Assembly (NCBI GenBank): GCA_018385275.1
Contig: JAHAZM010000035.1
Location: 1 to 32,741, forward strand
DNA: 32,741 nt
Origin: Eubacteriales bacterium
GTDB taxonomy: Bacteria; Bacillota; Clostridia; Christensenellales; MB2-83
Direction of reading: 5' to 3'
The notes beneath the pieces were generated by a model. It was not told the origin of the DNA, did no database searches, and worked only from the letters and a program-made list of their open reading frames with translations. How positions within the stretch are numbered: the first letter of the stretch is position 1; each line of letters opens with the position of its first letter. This document shows positions 19,197 through 26,640 of this stretch, piece after piece. Made by a program: the position numbers and the translations under genes.

Positions 19197-19550
19197 TTAT
19201 TCGATCGGAAGAAAAACGATTTCTCCGTTTTTCACATAATTCAGTTTGTTGCGGGCAATTTCCTCGATAAAGCTCTCGCTTTCCTGCATATTGAGTTTTT
19301 CCCGTTTTCCTCTGATGCTGGCCTCATGACTGTTTTTGATGTCCTCCAAATACATCATGCGGCTCTGCTGCTCGCGCAGCTTGATCTCCTGATTGACGAA
19401 AATATAGGCCCAAACGCCGACAAAAAGGACGACGGCAATGACGACGGCCGCTTTTTTCCATCCGGAAGCCTTTTTCTGCGGCTCGTTTTTTTCATTCCCG
19501 ACTGTCTGGCGGGTACTGATATCAATGATTTTGGCGTTCTCTTTTTCCAT
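19197..19550 (-). CDS. divIC: Septum formation initiator, DivIC/FtsB family
   Basis: A bitopic division protein of 117 aa: basic cytoplasmic N-terminus, one membrane helix (about residues 33-52, KAAVVIAVVLFVGVWAYIFV), then a predicted coiled coil (NQEIKLREQQSRMMYLEDI) and the family end pattern with FIEEIARNKLNYVKNGEIVF. It forms a complex with FtsL and DivIB/FtsQ in the divisome. The start lies within the 3' end of yabQ (29-bp overlap), as expected for translational coupling. The position after yabP-yabQ matches Bacillus and Clostridia. Confidence 0.92.
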   Translation of the reverse strand: MEKENAKIIDISTRQTVGNEKNEPQKKASGWKKAAVVIAVVLFVGVWAYIFVNQEIKLREQQSRMMYLEDIKNSHEASIRGKREKLNMQESESFIEEIARNKLNYVKNGEIVFLPIE

Positions 19551-19890
19551 CGTCTGCCCTTTTGCCGAACAATTTGGTTCTTATATTATATATCATCCTT
19601 TGACAAAAAAGCAAGGGTTTTCTCGCGCCGACCCAATAGAGCGCGCCGCCGGCCGCCGCGCACGGGATCATATACCATTCTATATAAAGGAGATTTCCAA
19701 AATAGAATCCGGCCAGCAGCAGAACAAAGAACGCCGCCGCGAAGATCAGATCGCATATCGCCGTAACAAAACGCCCGCCGCCGAAAGCGATCCGCACCGC
19801 CTTACACAGATCGTATACGACGCCGATCGCCGCGCCGGTCAGAACGCATACCGCCATGACAAAAGGCTGGCCGAGAGTGTGAAACAGCAT
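19522..19890 (-). CDS. yabQ: Spore cortex biosynthesis protein YabQ
   Basis: A 122-aa integral membrane protein needed for spore cortex formation in Bacillus subtilis. It has about three hydrophobic segments (residues 8-25, 45-65, 68-85), the YDLCKAVRIAFGGGRFV loop between the first two, and a basic C-terminal tail, all typical for YabQ. It starts 3 nt after the yabP stop, and the AGGAG directly abuts the ATG while overlapping the yabP stop codon. This tight arrangement suggests coupling to yabP translation. The family is restricted to spore formers, so the gene is good evidence for sporulation capacity. Confidence 0.88.
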   Translation of the reverse strand: MLFHTLGQPFVMAVCVLTGAAIGVVYDLCKAVRIAFGGGRFVTAICDLIFAAAFFVLLLAGFYFGNLLYIEWYMIPCAAAGGALYWVGARKPLLFCQRMIYNIRTKLFGKRADDGKRERQNH

Positions 19891-19893
19891 CTC

Positions 19894-20196
19894 CTATCGA
19901 AGCATCCTCGAAAGCAGTCCCCTGCTCCGGGATGCGTGCCCTTCGCTGTACTCCGCCCCTTCAATCTCCCCTTGAACGACGACCTGCCCTGATTCGAGAT
20001 CCAGCTTCACGATATGCAGTTCGCTTCCCGAAACGGTCAGCATCCCGTATGCCGTCAGCATGACGACGCTCTCCTCATCAAAGCTGAGTACCGCCTCCAC
20101 GCCGTTGACGATCCCGTTTTCCCTGCTTTCCATATAGATACTGTGCCCTTTCGCACTGCCGATGCGTTTCGGTTCTTCTTTTCGTTCTCCGCTCAT
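19894..20196 (-). CDS. yabP: Sporulation protein YabP
   Basis: A 100-aa soluble protein of the YabP/YqfC family. The core pattern is GIVNGVEAVLSFDEESVVMLTA followed by GMLTVSGSELHIVKLDLESGQVVVQG, which is diagnostic. In Bacillus it is made in the mother cell, forms part of the spore coat/cortex layer near YabQ, and is under sigma-E. The ATG at 20196 has GGAGG upstream, and a sigma-E-like promoter is at 20219-20248. It heads the yabP-yabQ-divIC-ppx group. Confidence 0.92.
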   Translation of the reverse strand: MSGERKEEPKRIGSAKGHSIYMESRENGIVNGVEAVLSFDEESVVMLTAYGMLTVSGSELHIVKLDLESGQVVVQGEIEGAEYSEGHASRSRGLLSRMLR

Positions 20197-20218
20197 ACTT
20201 CCGCCTCCGTTTCGGTAA

Positions 20219-20248
20219 AACGTATGCCCGTCCGGGATCGGAATATTC
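20219..20248 (-). promoter_or_regulatory. Predicted sigma-E promoter of yabPQ
   Basis: On the minus strand GAATATT (20242-20248), a 15-bp spacer and CATACGTT (20219-20226) closely follow the Bacillus sigma-E consensus KMATATT-(14-15)-CATACANT. The start point would be about 10-15 bp further, just upstream of the yabP ribosome binding site. Mother-cell expression fits the gene content. Confidence 0.65.
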
Positions 20249-20253
20249 TTTAC

Positions 20254-20282
20254 TTGTTAAAAAAACATCTTATTGATATACT
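20254..20282 (+). promoter_or_regulatory. mscS promoter (sigma-A)
   Basis: -35 TTGTTA (20254-20259), 17-bp spacer, -10 TATACT (20277-20282). It is back to back with the yabP promoter. The expected transcript start is close to the AGGAGGTG ribosome binding site at 20288-20295, so the 5' leader would be very short. Confidence 0.6.
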
Positions 20283-20305
20283 GGCCTCAGGAGGTGCCTG
20301 TTATT

Positions 20306-21163
20306 ATGATGCAATACTTTTTAGAACGTTATCCCTTGTTCGATACGTGGTTCACAACCGTTTTCGGTGACTTTTCACCTTATCTGTCCGCCATTCTCGA
20401 CGTCATCTTCATCGCCGCGGCGGCCGCGCTGATTGTCGCCTGTCTGCACAGGATCATCGCCGGCTGGAAAAAACTCGTCGTCACGCGCAAGGGCAAAAAC
20501 GAAAAACAGCTCGCCACCCTCTGCAGCGTCCTGAAAAGCGTCACCGCTTTCGTCGTTTGGTTCATCGCCGTGATTCTGGTGCTGTACCGCGTAGGCTTGG
20601 GCGACACGGTGACCAGCGTCCTCGCCACCGCCGGGATCGGCGGGCTGGCCGTTGGTCTCGGCGCGCAAAGCCTGATTAAGGACATCCTGGCCGGCTGCGC
20701 GATGCTGGCCGAACAGCAGATCTCCGTCGGCGATTACGTCTCCATCAACGGCAACGCCGGCACCGTCGAAGAAATCGGGCTTCGCACCATCCGCATCCGG
20801 GCTTGGAAAGGCGAACTCTTTATTGTGCCCAACGGCAGCATCTCGACGGTCGTCAATTATTCCCGCGGCGGAACCATGGCCGTCGTGGACGTCCCGGTTT
20901 CCAATAAATTCAACTCCGGCGAAGTCCTGCATCTTCTCAGTCAGGCCATGGACGCCATGCCGGAAAACGACGCTTTAATCAAAAAACCCGCCGTCGCGGG
21001 CATTACGGAAATGAACAGCGTCGTCATCACCTATCGCATCACGGCGGAATGCCGCTCCATGCAGCACGTCGCGGCGGAGCGCGCCATCCGCTCCCACGTC
21101 GTGCAGGCGCTGGGAGAAGCCGGTATCATCCTTCAGGAGATTCCCGAAAAGAAGTCCGCATGA
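20306..21163 (+). CDS. Small-conductance mechanosensitive channel, MscS family
   Basis: A 285-aa membrane channel that opens under membrane tension to release solutes. Three N-terminal hydrophobic helices end in the pore helix GIGGLAVGLGAQSLIKDILA, whose Gly/Ala pattern is the MscS hallmark. The beta domain follows (QISVGDYVSINGNAGTVEEI, WKGELFIVPNGSI, VVNYSRG) and then the alpha/beta cytoplasmic vestibule. The ATG at 20306 was chosen because AGGAGGTG is at 20288-20295; the next ATG at 20309 is also possible. The 3' end overlaps the convergent MFS gene by 38 bp, and no terminator is visible. Confidence 0.95.
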   Translation: MMQYFLERYPLFDTWFTTVFGDFSPYLSAILDVIFIAAAAALIVACLHRIIAGWKKLVVTRKGKNEKQLATLCSVLKSVTAFVVWFIAVILVLYRVGLGDTVTSVLATAGIGGLAVGLGAQSLIKDILAGCAMLAEQQISVGDYVSINGNAGTVEEIGLRTIRIRAWKGELFIVPNGSISTVVNYSRGGTMAVVDVPVSNKFNSGEVLHLLSQAMDAMPENDALIKKPAVAGITEMNSVVITYRITAECRSMQHVAAERAIRSHVVQALGEAGIILQEIPEKKSA

Positions 21164-22367
21164 TCTTTTGCATGACAGCGTGAGACAGCGCCGCCAGCAG
21201 CGGCATCGCAGCGATACAGAGCAGCGCCAGTCTCATCCCCGCTTCCTGCGTCCCGATCCCAGCCAGCGCGGCAAAAGAAGCCGCGTCCGTATCGGAGATC
21301 AGTCCCGCGATCTCATTGCTGACCGCCGCGCCGACGTCCCCTCCTACCGCCAGCAGCGCAAACATCCAGGCGCCCGCCGACGGCAAAGCTTTCGCCGTCT
21401 GGACCAGCGTTCCGGGCCAAAGCAGACTGGTCGCAAGCCCGCAAACGGCACAGGCGGCAATACTGAGGGCGGGAAAAGGCGACAGCGCCGCGATCACATA
21501 ACAAGCCGCGGCAAGCAGACTGCCGCCGATCAAAAGCTTTCCCAGATCCAGTTTATCGGAAAACCGCGCGTGCAGCGTCCGCCCGATCCCGAGAAAGAGC
21601 GCATAACCGCACATCCCGACCAAATCCCCCGCCACTTTAGGCAGGCCGAGGCCTTTTTCGGCAAACGTCGAGGCCCATTGGTTCATCGTCACCTCGGCCG
21701 CCGCGCCGAAAAAGATAGCCAAAAATCCGAAAAGAAAAACAGGCGAAAACAGGTCGCGGAAAACTTTCTTCGTTTTCTGGGGCTTCTTGTCTGCCGGCAG
21801 ACGCGCTGCGGCAAACAGCACGATCTCGACAGCTCCCAGCGCCGACCATCCCAGAACGATATACGGCCAGCTTTCCGCGCCGAAAACACGGACGAGCAGC
21901 GTCGTCATGACGATAACCGCGATTTGTCCCCACGCGTAAAACGAGTGCGTCATGCTCATACTGCCGTACTTGTCCTTTTCGTGGATCGCGTCGCTCAACG
22001 GGCTGACAACAACCTCCAGCAGCCCGCTGGCAAAAGCCGCCACTCCCGTCGCGAGAGCCACGCCGAAAAACACGTCGGCGAACAAAAGAGGCGCCGCCGC
22101 CGTCAGGAGCATTCCCAGAAAAGCAAGGCTCCCGGTCAGCACGCCGATCCTTCGGTATCCGATCCGCTCGATCAGTCCGCTGAAAATCACGTCCGCCGAT
22201 ACCTGAGCGATGAAATTGACCGCCACCAGCGTCCCCAAATGGATGTAGGTAAAGCCGTAGAGCGTCGCCATCGGGATAAACAGCACCGCGTTGAGATTGC
22301 AGATGGCAGCCTGCAGGAAAAACCCCGTCCGGCAGGCGATCTTCGCTTTTCGATATGGATCCGGCAT
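21126..22367 (-). CDS. Major facilitator superfamily transporter
   Basis: A 413-aa transporter with about 12 hydrophobic segments. The N-terminal half has the MFS loop-2/3 pattern SGLIERIGYRRIGVLTG, and the second half repeats it less clearly (LHARFSDKLDLGKLLIGGSL). The general look resembles sugar (fucose-permease-like) carriers, but substrate and direction cannot be told. The start was set at the ATG at 22367 (MPDPYRK) behind GGAG; an open frame continues 126 codons upstream through the infC promoter and leader, which is very unlikely to be coding. It converges on mscS and diverges from infC. Confidence 0.88.
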   Translation of the reverse strand: MPDPYRKAKIACRTGFFLQAAICNLNAVLFIPMATLYGFTYIHLGTLVAVNFIAQVSADVIFSGLIERIGYRRIGVLTGSLAFLGMLLTAAAPLLFADVFFGVALATGVAAFASGLLEVVVSPLSDAIHEKDKYGSMSMTHSFYAWGQIAVIVMTTLLVRVFGAESWPYIVLGWSALGAVEIVLFAAARLPADKKPQKTKKVFRDLFSPVFLFGFLAIFFGAAAEVTMNQWASTFAEKGLGLPKVAGDLVGMCGYALFLGIGRTLHARFSDKLDLGKLLIGGSLLAAACYVIAALSPFPALSIAACAVCGLATSLLWPGTLVQTAKALPSAGAWMFALLAVGGDVGAAVSNEIAGLISDTDAASFAALAGIGTQEAGMRLALLCIAAMPLLAALSHAVMQKIMRTSFRESPEG

Positions 22368-22404
22368 ACTTTTTCTCCGTTTTCCGTTTATTGCAAAAAA
22401 ATCG

Positions 22405-22433
22405 TTGACAAGGTCTTTTCCTTGTGCTATCTT
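22405..22433 (+). promoter_or_regulatory. infC operon promoter (sigma-A)
   Basis: Perfect -35 TTGACA (22405-22410), 17-bp spacer, -10 TATCTT (22428-22433). Within the spacer lies an inverted repeat ACAAGG / CCTTGT (22408-22413 and 22420-22425) that partly overlaps the -35. Confidence 0.7.
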
Positions 22434-22439
22434 ATACAG

Positions 22440-22566
22440 GCAAGCAGAAGGTATCCGCTTCTCACCCGCCGCCTCGTTTGTGTTGGCGTGGTCATCTTCA
22501 ACAGATGTGATTATACAGTGGATCGCTTTTTGCTGTCTACTGTTATTTTTTTTGGAGGTGTTTTCT
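22440..22566 (+). promoter_or_regulatory. 5' leader of infC-rpmI-rplT, possible L20-type autoregulatory leader
   Basis: A leader of about 127 nt with at least two stems: AGAAG / CTTCT around 22446-22462 and CACCCGCC / GGCGTGG around 22464-22491. A T-run (22546-22553) precedes the Shine-Dalgarno. In many Bacillota this leader binds ribosomal protein L20 to control the operon. By eye I could not confirm the conserved L20 site. Confidence 0.4.
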
Positions 22567-23082
22567 ATCAGCGCCGAAACTTTGATCAATGATGAGATCA
22601 ACCTGAAAGAGGTGCGTCTCGTTTCTTCCGCCGGCGAGCAGCTCGGCATCATGTCTTCGCGCGAAGCGTTGGAGCTGGCGTTCCAGAAAAACCTGGACCT
22701 CGTTCTGATCGCGCCGAAGGCCACGCCGCCCGTGTGCAAAATCATGGACTACGGCAAATTCTGTTTCGAGCAGCAGAAACGCGAGAAGGAAGCAAAGAAG
22801 AATCAAAAGACCATCAATATCAAGGAAGTGCAGCTCAGCGTCACGATCGAGCAGCACGACATGATGGTCAAGGCGAAAAAAGCGATAGAGTTCCTGCAGG
22901 ACGGCGATAAAGTCAAAGTCACCATCCGTTTCCTCCGCAGACAGATCGCTCATCCCGAGCTGGGTCTGGAGGTCATGGATCAGTTTTTCAACGTCGTCAA
23001 GGATTACGCGGTAATGGAGCGCAAGCCCAAGGTTGAGGGTCGCAACGCCATTATGATATTATCATCGAAAGAGAAAGGTTAA
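22567..23082 (+). CDS. infC: Translation initiation factor IF-3 with an AUC start codon
   Basis: IF-3 keeps the 30S subunit free and checks start-codon choice. From the AUC at 22567 the protein is 171 aa, normal length. N-domain: ETLINDEINLKEVRLVSSAG and ELAFQKNLDLVLIAPKA; C-domain: KTINIKEVQLSVTIEQHD and KVKVTIRFLRRQIAHPELG. No ATG, GTG or TTG exists at the family start, whereas GGAGG (22554-22558) is exactly 8 nt before ATC, and the protein then begins SAETLINDE like other IF-3s. Rare AUU/AUC/AUA starts are a known infC feature that lets IF-3 repress its own translation. rpmI follows after 18 bp. Confidence 0.96.
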   Translation: MSAETLINDEINLKEVRLVSSAGEQLGIMSSREALELAFQKNLDLVLIAPKATPPVCKIMDYGKFCFEQQKREKEAKKNQKTINIKEVQLSVTIEQHDMMVKAKKAIEFLQDGDKVKVTIRFLRRQIAHPELGLEVMDQFFNVVKDYAVMERKPKVEGRNAIMILSSKEKG

Positions 23083-23100
23083 ACACAAGGAGGAAACATT

Positions 23101-23298
23101 ATGCCCAAAGTTAAAACACACCGCGGCGCAGCCAAGAGATTCTCTCTGACGAAGACCGGTAAAATCAAGAGAGGCAAGGCTTATAAGAGCCATATCCTCA
23201 ATAAAAAAACCACCAAGCGCAAGAGAAACCTTCGCAAGACCGGCTACATCTGCGAGCAGGAAGAAAAGAAAATCAAGGTACTCATTCCCTATAAGTAA
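23101..23298 (+). CDS. rpmI: 50S ribosomal protein L35
   Basis: A 65-aa, highly basic large-subunit protein. [20 protein letters not shown] at the N-terminus, then [20 protein letters not shown], are the L35 signatures. AAGGAGG precedes the ATG. It is second in the infC-rpmI-rplT operon. Confidence 0.98.
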   Translation: MPKVKTHRGAAKRFSLTKTGKIKRGKAYKSHILNKKTTKRKRNLRKTGYICEQEEKKIKVLIPYK

Positions 23299-23323
23299 GA
23301 CGAAGGAAAGGATGTAAAACGCC

Positions 23324-23677
23324 ATGAGAATTAAAAGAGCTGTTTCCGCTTTGAAAAAGCGCAGAAAAATAATGAAGCTGACGAAGGGTTACTGGGGCGC
23401 CAAGAGCAAGCTCTACAGACCGGCCCGTCAAGCTATGATGAAGTCCCTGATGTACGCATACGTGGGACGCAGAAACCGCAAGAGAGATTTCCGCAAGCTG
23501 TGGATCGCGCGTATCAACGCCGCCTGCAGAATGTTTGATATTTCCTACTCCCGTTTCATTGACGGTCTGAAAAAAGCCAACGTCGACATCAACCGCAAGG
23601 TCCTCGCCGATCTGGCCGTCAACGACATCAAGGCATTTGAAGAACTCGTCAACGTCGCTAAGAAGAATCTGAAATAA
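23324..23677 (+). CDS. rplT: 50S ribosomal protein L20
   Basis: A 117-aa large-subunit assembly protein. The very basic N-terminal extension (MRIKRAVSALKKRRKIMKLTKGYWGAKSK in outline) and the C-terminal globular part with RDFRKLWIARINAACR and YSRFIDGLKKANVDINRKVL are typical. L20 often represses its own operon by binding the infC leader. AAAGGA precedes the ATG. Confidence 0.98.
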   Translation: MRIKRAVSALKKRRKIMKLTKGYWGAKSKLYRPARQAMMKSLMYAYVGRRNRKRDFRKLWIARINAACRMFDISYSRFIDGLKKANVDINRKVLADLAVNDIKAFEELVNVAKKNLK

Positions 23678-23689
23678 TCAAGCTTGATA

Positions 23690-23735
23690 CAGGAATATTC
23701 CGCAGGTAACGGCCGACGGGATATTCTTGTTCTTT
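23690..23735 (+). terminator. Hairpin after rplT, likely weak terminator
   Basis: CAGGAATATTCCG (23690-23702) pairs with CGGGATATTCTTG (23717-23729) over 13 positions with two G-U pairs, followed by TTCTTT. The weak T-tract suggests partial read-through into the methyltransferase gene, whose ribosome binding site lies directly after it. Confidence 0.5.
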
Positions 23736-23750
23736 ATGGAGAGGAACGCC

Positions 23751-24521
23751 ATGCAGCCGATCAATTCAAGAAGCAATCCGACGGTACGCGCCCTGCGTTC
23801 CCTGCAGACCAAAAAGGGACGCGCTTCCGAGGCGGCTTACCTGATCGAAGGAGAAAAAATGATCCGCGAAGCCGCGGCCGCCTCCGTCGTCCCCTCTCGC
23901 CTGATCGTTTCCGTTTCCGCCGCCGATACGGCGCTGATCCGGCTGCTCCCCGACGTGCCGGTCACGCTCGTCAGCGACGCGATCATGGAATACGTCTGCG
24001 ATACGGTCAGCCCTCAGGGCGTCGCGGCGGTGCTGCCGATCCGACCCGTCGACCTGCCGGAAGCCCCGCGTTTCAGCGTCGTGCTCGACGGTCTGTCCGA
24101 TCCGGGGAACATCGGCACCGTCATCCGTACCGCCGACGCGGTAGGCGCTGATTGCGTCGTGCTTTCCGAAGCCTGCGCCGATCTGTATTCACCGAAAATC
24201 ATCCGCGCCTCAATGGGCTCGGTGTTCCATCTCCCCGTCGTTCCCGTTCCCTCTCTGGAAGCCTATCTGCGCGCCCGTCGCGCCGAAGGCTGCCGGATCC
24301 TCTCCTCGGCGCTGGACGGCGCTCCTTTTGAGGACTATGTCCCCGGCGCGGAACCGATCGTCCTTCTCGTCGGCAATGAAGCGCACGGCGTATCCGCTCT
24401 CTCCTCTTCCCTGTCCGATCAAAAACTCCGCATCGCCATGCGCGGGCGAGCGGAATCCTATAACGCCGCCGTCGCCGCGGGGATCATGATGTACGGGATC
24501 TCACAAAAAATCTATCAATAG
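23751..24521 (+). CDS. TrmH/SpoU family rRNA 2'-O-methyltransferase
   Basis: A 256-aa SAM-dependent RNA ribose methyltransferase with the trefoil-knot SPOUT fold. An N-terminal substrate-binding domain (SNPTVRALRSLQTKKGR, YLIEGEKMIREA) precedes the three SPOUT motifs: DPGNIGTVIRTADAVGAD (catalytic Arg), LVGNEAHGVS, and ESYNAAVAAGIMMYGI. Such genes commonly sit beside rplT in Clostridia. The target nucleotide cannot be assigned. The ATG at 23751 is chosen for its GGAGAGG site; the ATG at 23736 lies just before that site and is less likely. Confidence 0.92.
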   Translation: MQPINSRSNPTVRALRSLQTKKGRASEAAYLIEGEKMIREAAAASVVPSRLIVSVSAADTALIRLLPDVPVTLVSDAIMEYVCDTVSPQGVAAVLPIRPVDLPEAPRFSVVLDGLSDPGNIGTVIRTADAVGADCVVLSEACADLYSPKIIRASMGSVFHLPVVPVPSLEAYLRARRAEGCRILSSALDGAPFEDYVPGAEPIVLLVGNEAHGVSALSSSLSDQKLRIAMRGRAESYNAAVAAGIMMYGISQKIYQ

Positions 24522-24533
24522 GAGGAAACCACC

Positions 24534-25271
24534 ATGTCCGGTCATTCCAAATGGGCCAATATCAAGCATAAAAAAGAAAAATCCGACGCCCAGCGCGGCA
24601 AGATCTTCACCAAGATCGGCCGCGAGCTGGCCATCGCCGTGAAAGAAGGCGGCCCCAATCCCGCCACCAACGGCAAACTGCGTGACGTCATCGCCAAAGC
24701 CAAGGCCAACAACCTGCCCAACGACAACATCGAGCGCAGCATCAAAAAGGCCTCCGGCGAACTCGGCAGTATCAATTACGAGGACATCACCTACGAAGGC
24801 TACGGCCCCGGCGGCGTCGCCATCATCGTGGAAACGCTGACCGAAAACCGCAACCGCACCGTCGCCGACGTCCGTCACGTTTTTGACAAATACGGCGGTA
24901 GCATGGGCGCGTCCGGCTGTGTCAGCTGGATGTTCGACAAAAAAGGCCTGATCGTCATCGAAAAGAACGATGACAGCGATTACGACGAGCTGATGATGCA
25001 GTGCCTCGACGCCGGCGCCGAAGACATCGTCGAGCAGGACGACGTCTATGAGGTCATGACCGCTCCGAACGATTTCACCGCTGTGCGCGAAGCGCTGGAA
25101 GCCGCCGGTCTGCCCATCGTTTCAGCCGAAGTCGATATGATCCCGCAGAACACCGTCGCGCTGGCCGGCGAAGCCGCCGACTCGCTTCGCACGCTTCTGG
25201 AGAAATTCGACGATCTTGACGACGTGCAGAACGTCTACAACAACGCCGATCTGCCCGACGAAGAGGAATAA
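24534..25271 (+). CDS. yebC: YebC/PmpR family regulator
   Basis: A 245-aa cytoplasmic protein, full family length. [20 protein letters not shown] at the N-terminus and [33 protein letters not shown] and [15 protein letters not shown] are signatures. Family members have been described both as DNA-binding regulators and as factors that ease translation through proline stretches. AGGAGG precedes the ATG. proA starts 3 bp after its stop, so the two are translationally coupled. Confidence 0.97.
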   Translation: MSGHSKWANIKHKKEKSDAQRGKIFTKIGRELAIAVKEGGPNPATNGKLRDVIAKAKANNLPNDNIERSIKKASGELGSINYEDITYEGYGPGGVAIIVETLTENRNRTVADVRHVFDKYGGSMGASGCVSWMFDKKGLIVIEKNDDSDYDELMMQCLDAGAEDIVEQDDVYEVMTAPNDFTAVREALEAAGLPIVSAEVDMIPQNTVALAGEAADSLRTLLEKFDDLDDVQNVYNNADLPDEEE

Positions 25272-25274
25272 ACC

Positions 25275-26564
25275 ATGGCCGATATCCGTTCGACGGCACA
25301 AAAATGCGCGGCCGCATCCGTCAAACTCGCCGCGCTTCCTTCCGACGTCAAAAACGCCGCGCTTTCGGCTGTCAAAAAAGCGCTGCTCAAAGAAAAAGAC
25401 CGGCTTTTCGCAGCGAACGGGCTGGATCTGGCCGCGGCGGCGGAACTGCCCGCGCCCGTCCGGAAACGTCTGCGTTTCGACGAGGCCAAACTCAACGACT
25501 GCCTGAACGGTCTCGACAGCCTGATCGCTCTGCCCGATCCGGTCGGAAACACGCTGATGGCCACGGAACTGGACAAAGGACTGGACCTTTACAAAGTCAG
25601 TTGTCCCATCGGCGTCATCGGCATCATTTTCGAATCCCGGCCCGACGCGCTCGTGCAGATCAGTCTGCTCTGCCTGAAAAGCGGAAACGCCGCCCTGCTC
25701 AAAGGAGGCAGCGAAGCCGCTCATACCAATCAGGCTCTTTATGACGTAATCACGCGCGCGGCTTCTCCCTACCTGCCGGAAGGTTGGCTGGCCCTGCTCC
25801 ATACCCGCGACGACGTGGCGGAAATGCTGAGTCTGAACGACTGCATCGATCTGATCATCCCCCGCGGCTCCAACGCTTTTGTCCGCTATATCATGGACCA
25901 CACCTCGATCCACGTGCTCGGCCACGCGGACGGTATCTGTCATTGCTACGTGGACGCCGACGCCGATATCGCCGAAGCGGTCCGCGTCGTCATCGACGCC
26001 AAAGCACAGTATGTTTCCGTCTGCAACGCCGCCGAGACCCTCCTGGTCCACGAAGCGATCGCGCCGGCCTTCCTCCCCGTCTTTGCCGAAGCGGCCGAAA
26101 AAGCCGGCGTCACCCTGATCGGCGACGAAGCCACCCGCGAGATCATCGACGCGCTTCCGGCCGCAGAAGAAGACTGGAAAACCGAGTATCTCGACTACAA
26201 GCTCGCCGTCCGGATCGTCCCCTCTCTCACGGACGCCATCGCGCACATCAACCGGTACGGTTCCGGGCATACCGACAGTATTCTCACCCGTTCCGGATCC
26301 GCGGCGTCCCGTTTCACACAGGAAGTCGATTCCGCCAACGTTTTTGTCAACTGCTCGACGCGCTTCTCCGACGGTTTCCGCTACGGTTTCGGCGCCGAGG
26401 TCGGAATCAGCACCAACAAGATCCACGCCCGCGGCCCTGTCGGCCTGGACGGTCTCGTCATCTACAAATATAAGCTGATCGGTCACGGTCAGATCGTCGC
26501 TCCGTATACGTCCGGCGAAAAACGTTTCACGCACCGAAAACTCGACGGCGATTGCCCTCTTTGA
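25275..26564 (+). CDS. proA: Glutamate-5-semialdehyde dehydrogenase
   Basis: NADPH-dependent reduction of gamma-glutamyl phosphate, second step of proline synthesis. 429 aa, aldehyde dehydrogenase fold. The catalytic cysteine is Cys250 in YVSVCNAAETLLVH; other signatures are GVIGIIFESRPDALVQ, LKSGNAALLKGGSEA and the C-terminal VGISTNKIHARGPVGL. The ribosome binding site lies within the last codons of yebC. proB, usually adjacent, is not in the window, so glutamate 5-kinase must be encoded elsewhere. A clear terminator follows. Confidence 0.98.
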   Translation: MADIRSTAQKCAAASVKLAALPSDVKNAALSAVKKALLKEKDRLFAANGLDLAAAAELPAPVRKRLRFDEAKLNDCLNGLDSLIALPDPVGNTLMATELDKGLDLYKVSCPIGVIGIIFESRPDALVQISLLCLKSGNAALLKGGSEAAHTNQALYDVITRAASPYLPEGWLALLHTRDDVAEMLSLNDCIDLIIPRGSNAFVRYIMDHTSIHVLGHADGICHCYVDADADIAEAVRVVIDAKAQYVSVCNAAETLLVHEAIAPAFLPVFAEAAEKAGVTLIGDEATREIIDALPAAEEDWKTEYLDYKLAVRIVPSLTDAIAHINRYGSGHTDSILTRSGSAASRFTQEVDSANVFVNCSTRFSDGFRYGFGAEVGISTNKIHARGPVGLDGLVIYKYKLIGHGQIVAPYTSGEKRFTHRKLDGDCPL

Positions 26565-26577
26565 CGCCGTATCGCTC

Positions 26578-26608
26578 GCCCTGCCGCTCAGGCAGGGCTT
26601 TCTTTTTC
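26578..26608 (+). terminator. Terminator after proA
   Basis: Perfect 8-bp stem GCCCTGCC / GGCAGGGC (26578-26585, 26591-26598), 5-nt loop, followed by TTTCTTTTTC. Confidence 0.88.
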
Positions 26609-26640
26609 CCGGAAACCCCGCTCTGCGCGTCCCGCCCGGC

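Noticed and set aside
22291-22566. Upstream extension of infC by 92 codons
   Set aside because: It would include the promoter and the Shine-Dalgarno, and no homologous residues precede SAETLINDE in IF-3.
21168-22592. 474-codon plus-strand frame antisense to the MFS transporter
   Set aside because: Very Arg/Gln/His-rich shadow that runs into the infC leader; no ribosome binding site.
22368-22745. Upstream extension of the MFS gene by 126 codons
   Set aside because: It would run through the infC promoter, leader and first codons; the ATG at 22367 has a ribosome binding site and gives the normal N-terminus before helix 1.
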